Shown here one piece after another: positions 1 through 10,338 of a stretch of DNA of 64,000 nt. The stretch covers positions 124,001 through 188,000 of the forward strand of contig JBAKBP010000195.1 of NCBI GenBank assembly GCA_037953745.1, written 5' to 3'. A program made the translations under genes and the position numbers. The DNA is from Lithodes maja. Lineage: Eukaryota; Arthropoda; Malacostraca; Decapoda; Lithodidae. The first letter of the stretch is position 1. Every line of letters begins with the position of its first letter. The notes below the pieces were generated by a model, which did not search any database, was not told where the DNA came from, and saw only the letters and a list, made by a program, of their open reading frames with translations.

Positions 1-2140
1 TTTAGTTTAAGTTTTCTCGCTCTCATCCACTTCTTGATATCAGACATCAACAATTCCATCTTACTCCGTATATCAACTATATTTGTGATTCTCACATAAA
101 TCTGGGTGTCATCTGCATAAAAGTGAAAGGTGACATTATGTGCACGAAGCAGAAGAGACAAACTGCTAATATAAATTATAAATAGGATAGGACCTAAAAC
201 TGATACACCATACTGCAGGGGTGTCGAGTCCGAGACCACTTGATTTACCATCACACTCTGGGATCTACCTGACAAGTACGACCCAAGAAGCAAGAGAGCG
301 GAGTCACGCACACCACAATCATAAAGATCACTCAATAACAACTTGTGATCCACTGTGTCAAAAGCCGCAGAGAGATCAAGCAAGACCAATAGTGAGGCCA
401 CACCATTGCAAATGTTCTCAACTAGATCATTATGTACTCTAATCAATGCTGTTTCAGTTGAATGATGCTGTCGGTAAGCAGACTGAAAAATTGGGATAGT
501 TTCATTCTGCTGAAGTAGTGGTTGTAATTGGTCAAGTATTGCACACTCTAATATCTTTGATATGAAGGACAGGTTGGAGACAGGACGATAGTTCAACATG
601 TTCTCAACATCAAGTCCAGGTTTCTTTAGAGTAGGTCGGAGTAGTGCATGCTTTTCAGAATGTGGGAAGCTACCTTCAGAGAAGCACTTATTAATTATTT
701 TGGAAATAAACTCAACTGTGTGATCATAGACTCTTGGTAGCTTGGAAACATTTATGGGATCCAACGGGCAAAATGTTTTATTGAGGTTTCTTATGTAGGA
801 CGAGATCATGTCCACCTCTACTGAGTGAAAGGATGAGAGGACATTATTAGGAATGTGTCGGGGTTGGAGTACAACTGAAAGTTCTTCACCAACAGAAGCA
901 TCATCCAGTTCCTGTCTTATGCGAGTTATCTTGCCAGCAAAAAATGCCACAAAGTTGGCAGCCAACTCGGCATCGGGTACAGAAGGTCTTAAGCTGACTC
1001 TTGTTTTTCCAAGTAAACTGTTTACAATTGAAGCCAACCTCCTCTGGTCGTTACCACACGAGTCAACTTTTCCCTGATAATACACTTTCTTTTCATCTTT
1101 GATTTTGTGGACCACAGCTCTTCTGGCTGACAGATATTGCAACCATGTAGAGTCTGTTTTATTTTTCCGCCATTCACGTTCAGCTCTTCTACGCGCTCTT
1201 CTAAGAAATTTAACTCGAGTGCTATACCAGGGCGAATCATCTCGTACTATGATTTTCTTCTCTACTTCTGGACAGTGATGATCGAACACTAATTTAAGTG
1301 CATTTCCATGTACCTCCACCAGCTCATCTGAAGTAAGGTTGGAAGTATCAATACTTCCCAAGTACTGTTTTACTTCACTGCTAGCCAAATTTAGGTCTGC
1401 ATTTTTATAATTTCTAAATCTGATTACTTTTTCATGTGTGAGTGGCTTAGGGAAATCAAAGCTGAAAGTAATCAAAGCATGATCAGAGGTATTAGGGTCA
1501 GCATTCTCAACATCAACATCCAGAACACCACCACAACCCACAGGAGAGAAAACCAAGTCAAGGGTGTGTCCTAAGATATGAGTTGGGTGGGACACATGGT
1601 TTACAAAATTGTTCTGATCAGTCAACTCAAGGAACTCAGGAGAGAATGGCTTCAGATGAGGGCTGTCAACCCAGTAATTAAAATCTCCACATATCAAAAG
1701 TCTTCCGGTTTTAGCAGAAAATTCCTCGAGAAACTGCCCAAACTCTTCCATAAAACCCCTATCTGTGCCGCGATGGCCAGGCCTATAGACAACTGCCATT
1801 CTTAGAATTTGTTGATGGAGTTTTATTTCCACCTCCAACAGTTCATAATAAAGAGGGGCTGGGTTATGGCTTATTTGCAAGATATTCACCAGAGATGTGG
1901 AGTAGACAACTGCCACTCCACCACCCGGATGATCTCCCCTAGGCCTAGGAACATTTATTATGGAATGGGTTTTAGGCAATGCCGCCTGGATAATATTCAG
2001 ATCTGACTCGAACAACCAGGTCTCAGTGAGACATAATACATCAAGGTTACGTTCATCCAAGATCTCGCAAATATGATCCATTTTGTTACGCAAGGAACGA
2101 ACATTCAACAGACCCAGTTTCAACCGGCTCCCATGTGCAT
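1..2140 (-). pseudogene. D1 ORF2 remnant: APE endonuclease and reverse transcriptase
   Basis: Minus-strand reading gives an APE endonuclease start (LGLLNVRSLRNKMDH near 2110-2070), the GDFNYW endonuclease motif near 1675 and then RT sequence up to the window edge. ORF2 begins in a frame overlapping the end of ORF1 (ORF1 stop at 2144-2146). LINE ORF2 proteins nick target DNA and copy their own RNA by target-primed reverse transcription. Indels relative to D2 break the frame, so this is a pseudogene. Unlike D2 it keeps the 13 bp around 1584-1600 that D2 has lost. RT motifs resemble CR1/L2-superclade elements (inference from motif wording). Confidence 0.75.
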
Positions 2141-2143
2141 TTT

Positions 2144-2773
2144 TCAGTTTTTTGAACCTACAAAATTGGTGTTCTCAATAACTTTATTTCTCTGAGCTGT
2201 CATTAAAGGACAATTTCTACTTGAGGCGAAATGATTTGGCGGCTCCGTAACTGATGTGGAGCTCATACAATTTATACATTTGGGGGAAGTCTTGTTGGTG
2301 CAGTCTTTTGAGCTATGAGTACCGGCACAGAAGTTGCATTTTGGATCCTCATTTTTCCGATAACACCTGTCACTGGTATGACCAAAGCCCTGGCAATGGT
2401 AACATTGTGTTACCCAGAAGCGATCGTATGCACGACATCTCACAAGTCCAACATACACAGAATTGCCATCATCCACAATGGAAGAGCGTATTTCAGGTGA
2501 CATTTTTACTACCGCAGTCTTAGTGTGTGCATCACTCTTTTGCTTAGTGAATAGCAAATTCATAGCTAAGCCATCGTCGACCAGGGACTTTATTCTTGGG
2601 TTCTTGTTGAGGATGCTGGGAATGATCTCATTATCCTCAGCATCATTAGCAATGCCTACCAGAGTCATTTTTGGCATCATCTTCTTTGGTTCGGAGACAC
2701 TGAAGGCACTGTCCACCCCCAAACACTGATTGATGGCCCTTCCTGCATCTTCTTTGGCTTTCTTGGATGGAAG
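2144..2773 (-). pseudogene. D1 ORF1 C-terminal part, gag-like zinc-knuckle protein
   Basis: The open frame gives an RRM-like stretch followed by three cysteine-rich knuckles: CYHCQGFGHTSDRC (CX2CX4HX4C), CNFCAGTHSSKDC (CX2CX3HX4C) and a looser CINC...H...C. These are typical of the nucleic-acid-binding ORF1 of jockey/CR1-superclade LINEs. The N-terminal half seen in D2 (56994 downwards) is missing, since homology stops near 2773. D1 retains the last two knuckles and the ORF1 stop, which in D2 are cut off by the B1 insertion, so the two copies together show the whole ORF1 layout. Confidence 0.75.
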
Positions 2774-3097
2774 TCCAAGGGGTAGACATAATTCCTAAGC
2801 TGATGAAACCGTCTTTTAATTTCCAGAATACAGTAGAGTATAATGAAAAGGATGTCACCGGTACTGTATGGGTTGAGTCAGAAACAGATGTTCAGGGTGT
2901 CAAACGAGAGCTAATGCTAGTCTTTTTTATCATTATTACTAAATATACAGTTATATTTATGCTTTTTGTGTGTTTGAATGTGATACAATGGCCAAAACAA
3001 TGCTATTTCATGTCATTTTTCTTGTATTCCATCTCGTATTCATTCAAGTTTTTTTTATCATTATTACTAAATATACAGTTATATTTATGCTTTTATT
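2774..3097. repeat. Unclassified sequence with a direct repeat of about 45 bp
   Basis: A T-rich segment beginning at about 2928 (TTTTTTATCATTATTAC...) recurs at about 3050, with about 122 bp between copies. The material between them (about 2979-3049, starting TGATACAATGGCC) recurs after A1 at 5199-5264 and, diverged and inverted, near 24040-24110. This looks like a tandem duplication of an about 122-bp unit into whose second copy A1 was inserted. No gene recognised. Confidence 0.6.
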
Positions 3098-5163
3098 TTA
3101 TCTATTGCCTGACGCTGTGATCCCCGAAGGGGTGGCCACGAACGAACCGCCCCCATGCACCTCTGTCCCCAGTCAGTCGACGCCCCTCCCCCCAACCAGC
3201 ACCGCCTTCATTCGTGTAGTTCCTCACTCCATCCTTCCACCTCTCATTCGGTCTACCTCTCCCTCTCTGTCCCTCCACCTCGCTCTCTCGTACACCCTCT
3301 TAGTCATTCTCTCGCTTTACATACGTTCCATATGGCCGAACCATCTCAAGTTGTTCCTTTTCACACTTTCCAGCACATCTACCTCCACACCACATCTCCT
3401 TCTTACTTCCTCATTAGTCTGTCTATCCCTCCATGTAACTCCGCACTCACTCCTTAAGTAATTCATTTCCACTGCTCTCACTCTTGGTCTGAGTCTCTCA
3501 ACCAACGTCCATGCTTCGCTTCCGTAAGTCAGTGTCGGGATTACCACACTGTCATGCAAGGACTTCTTCACTTCCATACTGACCACCCTATTTCTTGTTA
3601 CTGCTTTTAGCGTTCCTACAACCTCTTCCCCTGTTGTACCGGTACTCTCCCGAACTTCTTCATCCATAGTCCCATCTTTACTCAACACACTGCCCAGATA
3701 CTTAAAAGAGTTGACGATCTCCATAGCCTGACCGTTCAGCTTCACCTCACACTCTGTGACTTCACCCCTTTCGAAGACCATAACCTTGCTCTTCCCCGCA
3801 TTACCTTCAAATTCCATTTTTCGCACACTGTTCCAAACTCATTTACCAGACCTTGCAACTCCCATTCATTATCACTCATCAGAACTGTATCATCCGCAAA
3901 CAGCAGTATAGGTAGCTTCCACTCAATTCAATCCCTTTTCAGCGATACACCAACATCCACTGCTCTTGATAGTATTTCTTTCATGACTCCATCCATATAT
4001 ACAGTAAACAACCACGGGGACATCACACACCCCAGTTTCAAACCAACATTCAGGTCAAAGAACTCGCTCTGCTCACTCTCCACACGTACTGCCGCCTTTG
4101 CACCCTCATACATGCTCTTCACTGCTTTCAGCAACTTGCCCTCTACTCCGTATATTCTAAGCACTTTCCACAAACCTTCTCTATCCACTCTGTCATAGGC
4201 CTTCTCCAATCCATAAAGGCAACATACACCTTTTGTTTTTTCTCCAGATATTTCTCCACAACACAATTCAGGGTAAAAATCTGATCTACACATCCTCTTC
4301 CCTTCCTAAAACCTCCCTGCTCGTCGCCTATCCATTTCTCCGTTCTCACTCTCTCAATCACTACCCTACTGTATACCTTCCCTACTACGCTTAGAAGACA
4401 TATTCCTCGGTGGTTACCACACACTCCTCTTTCCCTTTTGCCCTTATATAGGGGGACTATTATGCCAGTCTTCCAGTCATCGGGTGCACTCCCCTTCTCC
4501 CATGCTAGTTTGCACATTTTCCATACCCATTCTATCACTATCTCACCACCATACCTCAACATTTCCCCACACACTCCATCTGTTCCTGGTGCTTTCCCCA
4601 ACTTCACTCTTTTCATGGCTTCCCACACTTCTGACCTCCTGATCCCCACCTCCTCCTCCACTACTTCTCTTCTTCTCCCTCCCATACCATATCCAGCTAT
4701 GTTTGCTGGCTCTTCATTCCTTACATTTAGCAACTCACTGAAGTACTCCCTCCATCTTTCGACTCTCTCTTGCTTCTCGGCTAGCATTCTCCCATTCTTA
4801 TCTTTCCTACCCTTACTGCTTCCCCTGCTTCCCTAACTTTCTTGACTTCTTTCCAGAACAGTTTCTTACTCTCCCTCCATTTTACACTCAGATTCCTTCC
4901 AAATTCCTCATCTACTCCTCATTCACTCCCCTCCCTCTTCTCCTCACTCCACACACCTCCTCACATGCTGCACAGATCTCATCCTTAAACACCTTGCTCA
5001 TCTCCTCCACTTCCTCCATAACTTCCAGGTCGAACCCACCTAGTCGTCTTTCCACTGCTCTCCTGTACTCCTCCCTGACTTCCTCCTCCTGCAACCTCTC
5101 CACCATCCTCACCATTCCACCCTCCTCTCGCCTTCCTCGAGCTCTCCTCACCCACTTCTTTTG
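3098..5163 (-). mobile_element. LINE family A, copy A1 (5'-truncated, degenerate)
   Basis: Matches the full-length A elements from the (TAGA)n tail, here short (TATCTATTG on the plus strand at about 3099), to the middle of the ORF. It ends at about 5163 where the others continue, so it is 5'-truncated. About 190 bp are missing near 4915. No convincing target-site duplication is visible. It is older than A3, A4 and A5. Confidence 0.85.
3102..5163 (-). pseudogene. A1 reverse transcriptase pseudogene
   Basis: Broken minus-strand frames at 3317-3826, 3928-4293, 4143-4787 and 4912-5208 align in order with the family A ORF: linker, RT fingers (KAPGTDGVCGEMLRYGG), palm (motif reading as EKAYDRVDREGLW) and C-terminal part ending in LRWFGHMERM. 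Frame changes, the about 190-bp deletion near 4915 and loss of the endonuclease make it non-functional. Confidence 0.8.
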
Positions 5164-5390
5164 TATGTGATTTTGTATTGTATCTTTTGAAAGTGATACA
5201 ATGGCCAAAACAATGCTATTTCATGTTATTTTTCTTGTATTTCATCTCATATTCATTCAAGTCTTAGCACAAAATTACCCTGCTTTGACACCCTGCAGAT
5301 GTTAATGTTTGGACTGAATACCTGATCTTTTGGACTCCCACCTCGCTCTTTTTAAGTTTGTCCGAAAAAGAGGTAAAGTCTGGACAAGAT

Positions 5391-5626
5391 ACCCAAATGA
5401 GAGTTTCAGGCTAAAAGGAAGTTGAAGCCGTAAACATCGATATAGAACAGAAATGCAGTAATAATGTCGATTTCTGATTGATAGGAAGTAGAATTTGTTT
5501 AGCTTTGTGTATACTGTATATAAATGTACAGTACTGTACTACGACCATATTTTACTTGTGTATTCCGCTAAATATCGAAACTTAAAGCTCCAACTTCCTT
5601 ATAGCCTGAAACTCGCAAATGGTCAA
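5391..5626. repeat. MITE M6a with terminal inverted repeats
   Basis: The ends are inverted copies: GAGTTTCAGGCTAAAAGGAA at 5401 and, inverted, TTCCTTATAGCCTGAAACTC at 5594-5613. A second full copy lies at 19694-19925 and a single end near 25424-25455. No coding capacity. The transposase superfamily is not evident and the outer boundaries are good to a few bases. Confidence 0.7.
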
Positions 5627-5781
5627 TTCTCGGATCCCCAACCAAAAGAGAAGAGTTTTACTGTACAATCATAAGCACTAATTTGAATCTGTATCGAACT
5701 CGAAGACTACTATATCCCAGATGATTCAGAACTTGGATTTAACCCATGAACTTCTAGAACATGTGCAAAATAAAAGGCCAA

Positions 5782-5898
<117 letters not shown>

Positions 5899-6075
5899 CA
5901 AAATAACGATCCACTCATGTTGTTTGGAGGATGTGTTATGGAAAGATGCCACTACTTTCAATGTGTCACCCAAATTTCAGATATTTCCTGACATGATGGA
6001 TTTTGAAGGGTTATTTTTTACACATGTTTAAATACTGTGGCTTCCAAGAAGACCTTCGTAGTCCATGGGTTAAAG

Positions 6076-6461
6076 ATTCAAATAAGGAAGTAAGGAAGAT
6101 GTGGGTTTGCTTCAAGGAGATGTGGAGGGCATGAATGGATGGTCTGAGCATTGGTTAATGCCTTTTCATCCAAAAAAATGCAAGTACATGCAGATTGGGA
6201 CAATCAAGATAGACAAGGTAGGATACAGTATATATGAAGCGATAGAGGAAGTGAATGCAGAAAAGGATATAGGAGTAGTGATAGACAATAAGTTAAATTT
6301 CTCAGAACATTTAGCGGAAAAGATAAACAAAGCCAATAGAATTGTAGGGCTGATAAGGAGGACATTTGTTTCACTTGACGAAGAAATATTCAGGAATCTC
6401 TATACAGCGCTGGTTAGGCCGCACCTGGAATATGCGAACCAGGTGTGGGCTACTTGCACTG
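6076..6461 (+). pseudogene. LINE K1: RT thumb/C-terminal fragment
   Basis: The frame around 6101-6460 reads as the post-catalytic part of a CR1/jockey-like RT: SEHWLMPFHPKKCKYMQIG, then EKDIGVVIDNKLNFSEHL and LVRPHLEYANQVW, the usual landmarks after the FADD box. Palm and endonuclease are absent. It abuts an inverted fragment (6462-6595) of what is probably the same family, so the locus is rearranged. Confidence 0.7.
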
Positions 6462-6595
6462 CTGCGGTCGTTCACGGTGTTGGCGGCGGCGGTAGCAGAC
6501 ACAACTTTTTTACTATTCTGTATTTTTGCTTTATAATCAAACTTCAAATCTTGTCTTCCCCATGATTTATCAAGATTACTTTCAAACTCCCTTAT
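6462..6595 (-). pseudogene. LINE K2: inverted RT C-terminal fragment
   Basis: The minus strand here matches 40600-40735: a C-terminal RT tail reading REFESNLDKAWGRQDLKFDY followed by an Ala-rich stretch. It lies head-to-tail inverted with K1 and is cut at 6595 by R-type MITE sequence. Confidence 0.7.
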
Positions 6596-6625
6596 CGGAG
6601 ATGCGCGGCGTCGGTCCAGCCGGCT

Positions 6626-8270
6626 GTTGTTTACTAGAGAGGAAGGTTTTGACGAACCACAGGCGGGAGTACTGGAGAGTGGTCTTAGTAAGATTGAAAT
6701 AACTAGAGATGAGCTGTTATCTGCGATGAGAGGACTTGAAGTAAGGAAAGCTATGGGACCAGATGAAGTGTCTGCCTGGGTTTTAAAGGAGTGTGCAGAA
6801 CAATTAGTAGAGCCAGTGAGGGACATAATTCAAGCTTCCTTAGATAAAGGACAGGTTCCTGTTGAATGGAAAAGAGCTAATATCATTCCGATATACAAGA
6901 ATGGAAACCCTGAGGACCCTCTAAACTATAGACCAGTTTCACTTACTAGTATTGTATGCAAGATTTGTGAAAAGCTAATTAGGAAGAGATGGATGAAAAT
7001 GTTGGAGAGAAAGAAGATAATAACCCCAAAGCAATTTGGATTCAGAGAAGGGACATCTTGTGTTACCAGTTTGCTATGTTATTACAGTAGGGTGATAGAT
7101 GTACTCCAAGAAAAAGGCGGATGGGTGGACTGCGTCTACTTAGACCTTTCCAAAGCATTCGATAAGGTACCACATAAGAGATTGTTATCTAAGCTTGAGA
7201 CGCTAGGATGTGTCAGGGGGAGTTTGCTGAAATGGATGGAGAGCTATTTAACAGATAGGGAAATGAGGACCAACATTAGAGGAACTTACTCATCGTGGCG
7301 GAAAGTTGAGAGTGGTGTGCCGCAGGGATCTGTGTTGGCACCTCTCATGTTCCTTATGTACGTGAATGACCTGCCGATAGGCATAAACTCTTACATGTCA
7401 ATGTTTGCAGATGACGTAAAAATTATGAGACAAATAACAACTAAAAGTAGTTGTGAGGAGCTGCAAGGGGATTTAGATAAAATATACGAATGGAGCACCA
7501 AGTGGAAAATGAAATTTAATATAAGTAAATGCCATGTGTTAAATATGGGAAGAAGTGTGAATAGACCAAATTGGGAGTACAGGATGGGAGATAATATAAT
7601 TAGCAAGGCCGAAAAAGAAAAAGATTTAGGGTTGATTATACAAGATAATTTGTCGCCAGAGAAACATATTAACAAGCTCTTTAGCGGAATGTATGCAATG
7701 GCCGGGAATATGAAAGTTGCTCTGAACTACTTGGATGAGACCATGGTAGCGAAAATTATGAAGAGTATGATTAGACCAAGATTGGAGTATGCAGCAGTGG
7801 TGTGGTCCCCGCATCTAAAGAAGCATATTCACAAGTTAGAAAGAATCCAGAGAGCAGTCACTAGATTGGTTCCAAGTCTCAGAGAACTGCCATATGAAGG
7901 GAGGCTAGACAAATTAAATCTACCGAGTCTAAAAGAGAGGAGAGAGAGGGGAGACATGATAATGATGTACAAATGTGCCCAGGGGCTGGAGAGGCTGGAT
8001 AGGGAGGATATATTAATTATGGATACAGGAATAACTAGAGGCCACAGCTACAAAGTAAAAAGACCTACCTGCAAGAACGATATCAGGAAGTTTAGCTTCC
8101 CCTATAGATGTATTGACAAATGGAATGGGCTGGAGGAGGAGGTGGTAGGGGCAAGGAACATCCATATTTTCAAGAAAAAATTGGATAAAAAGTAGACTGA
8201 GAGACGGGACAACACGAGCTTAGCTCAACTCCTGTAAACTACAATTAGGTAAATACAATTAGGTAAATAC
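6626..8270 (+). mobile_element. LINE family B, copy B2 (5'-truncated)
   Basis: Nearly identical to B1 from position 54121 to the 3' end. It starts abruptly inside ORF2 and ends in the family B tail, a short repeat of AATTAGGTAAATAC. Junctions with R3 share only 3-5 bp (TTTAC left, TAC right) instead of a long duplication. Close similarity to B1 suggests recent insertion. Confidence 0.85.
6627..8195 (+). CDS. B2 reverse transcriptase, truncated ORF2 (522 codons open)
   Basis: Uninterrupted frame from the truncation point to the normal stop. The RT domain is complete: EWKRANIIPIYKNG and NYRPVSLTSIVCK (fingers), YLDLSKAFDKVPHKRLL (motif A), SGVPQGSVLAPLMFLMYVND (motif B), FADDVK (catalytic motif C), then SMIRPRLEYAAVVWSPH. 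The APE endonuclease and ORF1 are missing, so the copy cannot act alone. The first codon is only the first in-frame start-like codon after the truncation. Motifs fit the CR1/jockey superclade (family knowledge). Confidence 0.8.
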   Translation: MFTREEGFDEPQAGVLESGLSKIEITRDELLSAMRGLEVRKAMGPDEVSAWVLKECAEQLVEPVRDIIQASLDKGQVPVEWKRANIIPIYKNGNPEDPLNYRPVSLTSIVCKICEKLIRKRWMKMLERKKIITPKQFGFREGTSCVTSLLCYYSRVIDVLQEKGGWVDCVYLDLSKAFDKVPHKRLLSKLETLGCVRGSLLKWMESYLTDREMRTNIRGTYSSWRKVESGVPQGSVLAPLMFLMYVNDLPIGINSYMSMFADDVKIMRQITTKSSCEELQGDLDKIYEWSTKWKMKFNISKCHVLNMGRSVNRPNWEYRMGDNIISKAEKEKDLGLIIQDNLSPEKHINKLFSGMYAMAGNMKVALNYLDETMVAKIMKSMIRPRLEYAAVVWSPHLKKHIHKLERIQRAVTRLVPSLRELPYEGRLDKLNLPSLKERRERGDMIMMYKCAQGLERLDREDILIMDTGITRGHSYKVKRPTCKNDIRKFSFPYRCIDKWNGLEEEVVGARNIHIFKKKLDKK

Positions 8271-8401
8271 ATGCGTCGGACGGACGCCTCGCACACCAAG
8301 CTTACAGGCTTTCAAGCTGCCGGAGCCCCAGAGCCCTACCGGGTAGCTCGGGGTGTGTTTTTTATGGGTGCCTCAGACCCCTTCCGGGTCTGATGGGTTA
8401 A

Positions 8402-8583
8402 GAGATTGAAATAATACACAACTTTCATTCAGAAGAGGCCAAACCGCAATTGCCTGAAAAAATTGCCGGAAAAAGTGCCTATGTGACACCGGCTTAAATT
8501 AGGTTTCAACCCTTTCTTTACGATGAGGTCTTTTACATTTTACTCGAGCTAACTAGAATGATATTATTCAGTTTATTAAAATA
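8402..8583. repeat. Short intergenic stretch with dispersed repeat V
   Basis: About 60 bp near 8443-8500 (ATTGCC...AATTGCCGGAAAAAGTGC...GACACCGGC) recurs at about 21268-21335 and inverted at about 20697-20745. No gene. A2's left target-site copy ATTAAAATA lies at 8575-8583. Confidence 0.5.
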
Positions 8584-10261
8584 GGTCGAAAGATGGAGGG
8601 AGTACTTCAGTGAGTTGCTAAATGAAAGGAATGAAGAGCCAGCAAACATAGCTGGATATGGTATGGGAGGGAGAAGAAGAGAAGTAGTGGAGGAGGAGGT
8701 GGGGATCAGGAGGTCAGAAGTGTGGGAAGCCATGAAAAGAGTGAAGTTGGGGAAAGCACCAGGAACAGATGGAGTGTGTGGGGAAATGTTGAGGTATGGT
8801 GGTGAGATAGTGATAGAATGGGTATGGAAAATGTGCAAACTAGCATGGGAGAAGGGGAGTGCACCCGATGACTGGAAGACTGGCATAATAGTCCCCCTAT
8901 ATAAGGGCAAAGGGGAAAGAGGAGTGTGTGGTAACCACCGAGGAATATGTCTTCTAAGCGTAGTAGGGAAGGTATACAGTAGGGTAGTGATTGAGAGAGT
9001 GAGAGTGAGAACGGAGAAATGGATAGGCGACGAGCAGGGAGGCTTTAGGAAGGGAAGAGGATGTGTAGATCAGATTTTTACCCTGAATTGTGTTGTGGAG
9101 AAGTATCTGGAGAAGAAACAAAAGGTGTATGTTGCCTTTATGGACTTGGAGAAGGCCTATGACAGAGTGGATAGAGAAGGTTTGTGGAAAGTACTTAGAA
9201 TATACGGAGTAGAGGGCAAGTTGCTTAAAGCAGTGAAGAGCATGTATGAGGGTGCAAAGGCGGCAGTATGTGTGGAGAGTGAGCAGAGCGAGTTCTTTGA
9301 CCTGAATGTTGGTTTGAAACAGGGGTGTGTGATGTCCCCGTGGTTGTTTACTGTATATATGGATGGAGTTATGAAAGAAATACTATCAAGAGCAGTGGAT
9401 GTTGGTGTATCGCTGAAAAGGGAGGGAATTGAGTGGAAGCTACCTATACTGCTGTTTGCGGATGATACAGTTCTGATGAGTGATAATGAATGGGAGTTGC
9501 AGGGTCTGGTAAATGAGTTTGGAACAGTGTGCGAAAAACGGAATTTGAAGGTAAATACGGGGAAGAGCAAGGTTATGGTCTTCGAAAGGGGTGAAGTCAC
9601 AGAGTGTGAGGTGAAGCTGAACGGTCAGGCTATGGAGATCGTCAACTCTTTTAAGTATCTGGGCAGTGTGTTGAGTAAAGATGGGACTATGGATGAAGAG
9701 GTGCGGGAGAGGGTACAACAGGGGAAGAGGGTTGTAGGAACGCTAAAAGCAGTAACAAGAAATAGGGTGGTCAGTATGGAAGTGAAGAAGTCCTTGCATG
9801 ACAGTGTGGTAATCCCGACACTGACTTACGGAAGCGAAGCATGGACGTTGGTTGAGAGACTCAGACCAAGAGTGAGAGCAGTGGAAATGAATTACTTAAG
9901 GAGTGCGTGCGGAATTACATGGAGGGATAGACAGACTAATGAGGAAGTAAGAAGGAGGTGTGGTGTGGAGGTAGATGTGCTGGAAAGTGTGAAAAGGAAC
10001 AACTTGAGATGGTTCGGCCATATGGAACGTATGGAAAGCGAGAGAATGACTAAGAGGGTGTACGAGAGCGAGGTGGAGGGACAGAGGGGGAGAGGTAGAC
10101 CGAATATGAGGTGGAAGGATGGAGTGAGGAACTACATGAATGAAGGCGGTGCTGGTTGGGGGGAGGGGCGTCGACTGACTGGGGACAGAGGTGCATGGGG
10201 GCGGTTCGTTCGTGGTCACCCCTTCGGGGATCACGGCGTCAGGCAATAGATAGATAGATAG
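8584..10261 (+). mobile_element. LINE family A, copy A2 (5'-truncated)
   Basis: Flanked by a perfect 9-bp target-site duplication ATTAAAATA (8575-8583 and 10262-10270). Homology to full-length A begins at the GTCGAAAGATGGAGG segment and ends in a (TAGA)n tail. The 5' truncation removes the endonuclease, as usual for target-primed reverse transcription. Confidence 0.95.
8615..10249 (+). CDS. A2 reverse transcriptase, N-terminally truncated (544 codons)
   Basis: Open frame almost identical to the last 540 residues of the 1003-residue family A protein: fingers (GKAPGTDGVCGEMLRYGG), DDWKTGIIVPLYKGKG, motif A (AFMDLEKAYDRVD), motif B (GLKQGCVMSPWLFTVYMD), motif C (LLFADDTVLM), and a C-terminal LRWFGHMERM plus a basic RGRGRPNMRWKDG segment. 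No endonuclease is present. The stop codon is the first TAG of the (TAGA)n tail. Probably a recent dead-on-arrival copy. Confidence 0.85.
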   Translation: MLNERNEEPANIAGYGMGGRRREVVEEEVGIRRSEVWEAMKRVKLGKAPGTDGVCGEMLRYGGEIVIEWVWKMCKLAWEKGSAPDDWKTGIIVPLYKGKGERGVCGNHRGICLLSVVGKVYSRVVIERVRVRTEKWIGDEQGGFRKGRGCVDQIFTLNCVVEKYLEKKQKVYVAFMDLEKAYDRVDREGLWKVLRIYGVEGKLLKAVKSMYEGAKAAVCVESEQSEFFDLNVGLKQGCVMSPWLFTVYMDGVMKEILSRAVDVGVSLKREGIEWKLPILLFADDTVLMSDNEWELQGLVNEFGTVCEKRNLKVNTGKSKVMVFERGEVTECEVKLNGQAMEIVNSFKYLGSVLSKDGTMDEEVRERVQQGKRVVGTLKAVTRNRVVSMEVKKSLHDSVVIPTLTYGSEAWTLVERLRPRVRAVEMNYLRSACGITWRDRQTNEEVRRRCGVEVDVLESVKRNNLRWFGHMERMESERMTKRVYESEVEGQRGRGRPNMRWKDGVRNYMNEGGAGWGEGRRLTGDRGAWGRFVRGHPFGDHGVRQ

Positions 10262-10338
10262 ATTAAAATAAAGAGCTCTCGTAATCAAGGAGTTAAAACT
10301 ACCGGTATGAATTCATTCAAGTGACTCCTTCAATACGA

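Larger units (their letters stand above)
1..2773 (-). mobile_element. LINE family D, copy D1 (two-ORF APE-type non-LTR element, 3' end off window)
   Basis: This copy aligns on the minus strand with D2 (41393-57355): position 1 corresponds to about 42331 in D2, and the match runs to about 2773, where D2 continues near 56253. D1 lacks the pogo MITE, A4 and B1 carried by D2, so it serves as the empty site for all three. It has its own small indels, for example 8 bp missing near 213. The 3' end lies beyond the window start. At the 5' side it stops abruptly inside ORF1, so it is 5'-truncated. It cannot encode a full element. Confidence 0.85.
6596..8397 (+). mobile_element. R3, TTAA-type MITE remnant split by B2
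   Basis: Positions 6596-6625 and 8271-8320 match consecutive parts of MITE R1 (30600-31079): the GGCGTCGGTCCAGCCGGCTG stretch and then ATGCGTCGGACGGACGCC. The right end reads CCGGGTCTGATGGG followed by TTAA at 8398-8401, the expected TTAA-flanked terminus. The left end is lost at 6595. The terminus resembles R4 (40428) more closely than R1. Confidence 0.65.

Noticed and set aside
2767..3120. A plus-strand exon-like frame after TTTTAATTTCCAG (NTVEYNEKDVTGTVWVESE)
   Set aside because: No usable donor, it runs into dispersed repeat and opposes the other host exons; the motif GTGTCAAAC recurs near other repeat copies.
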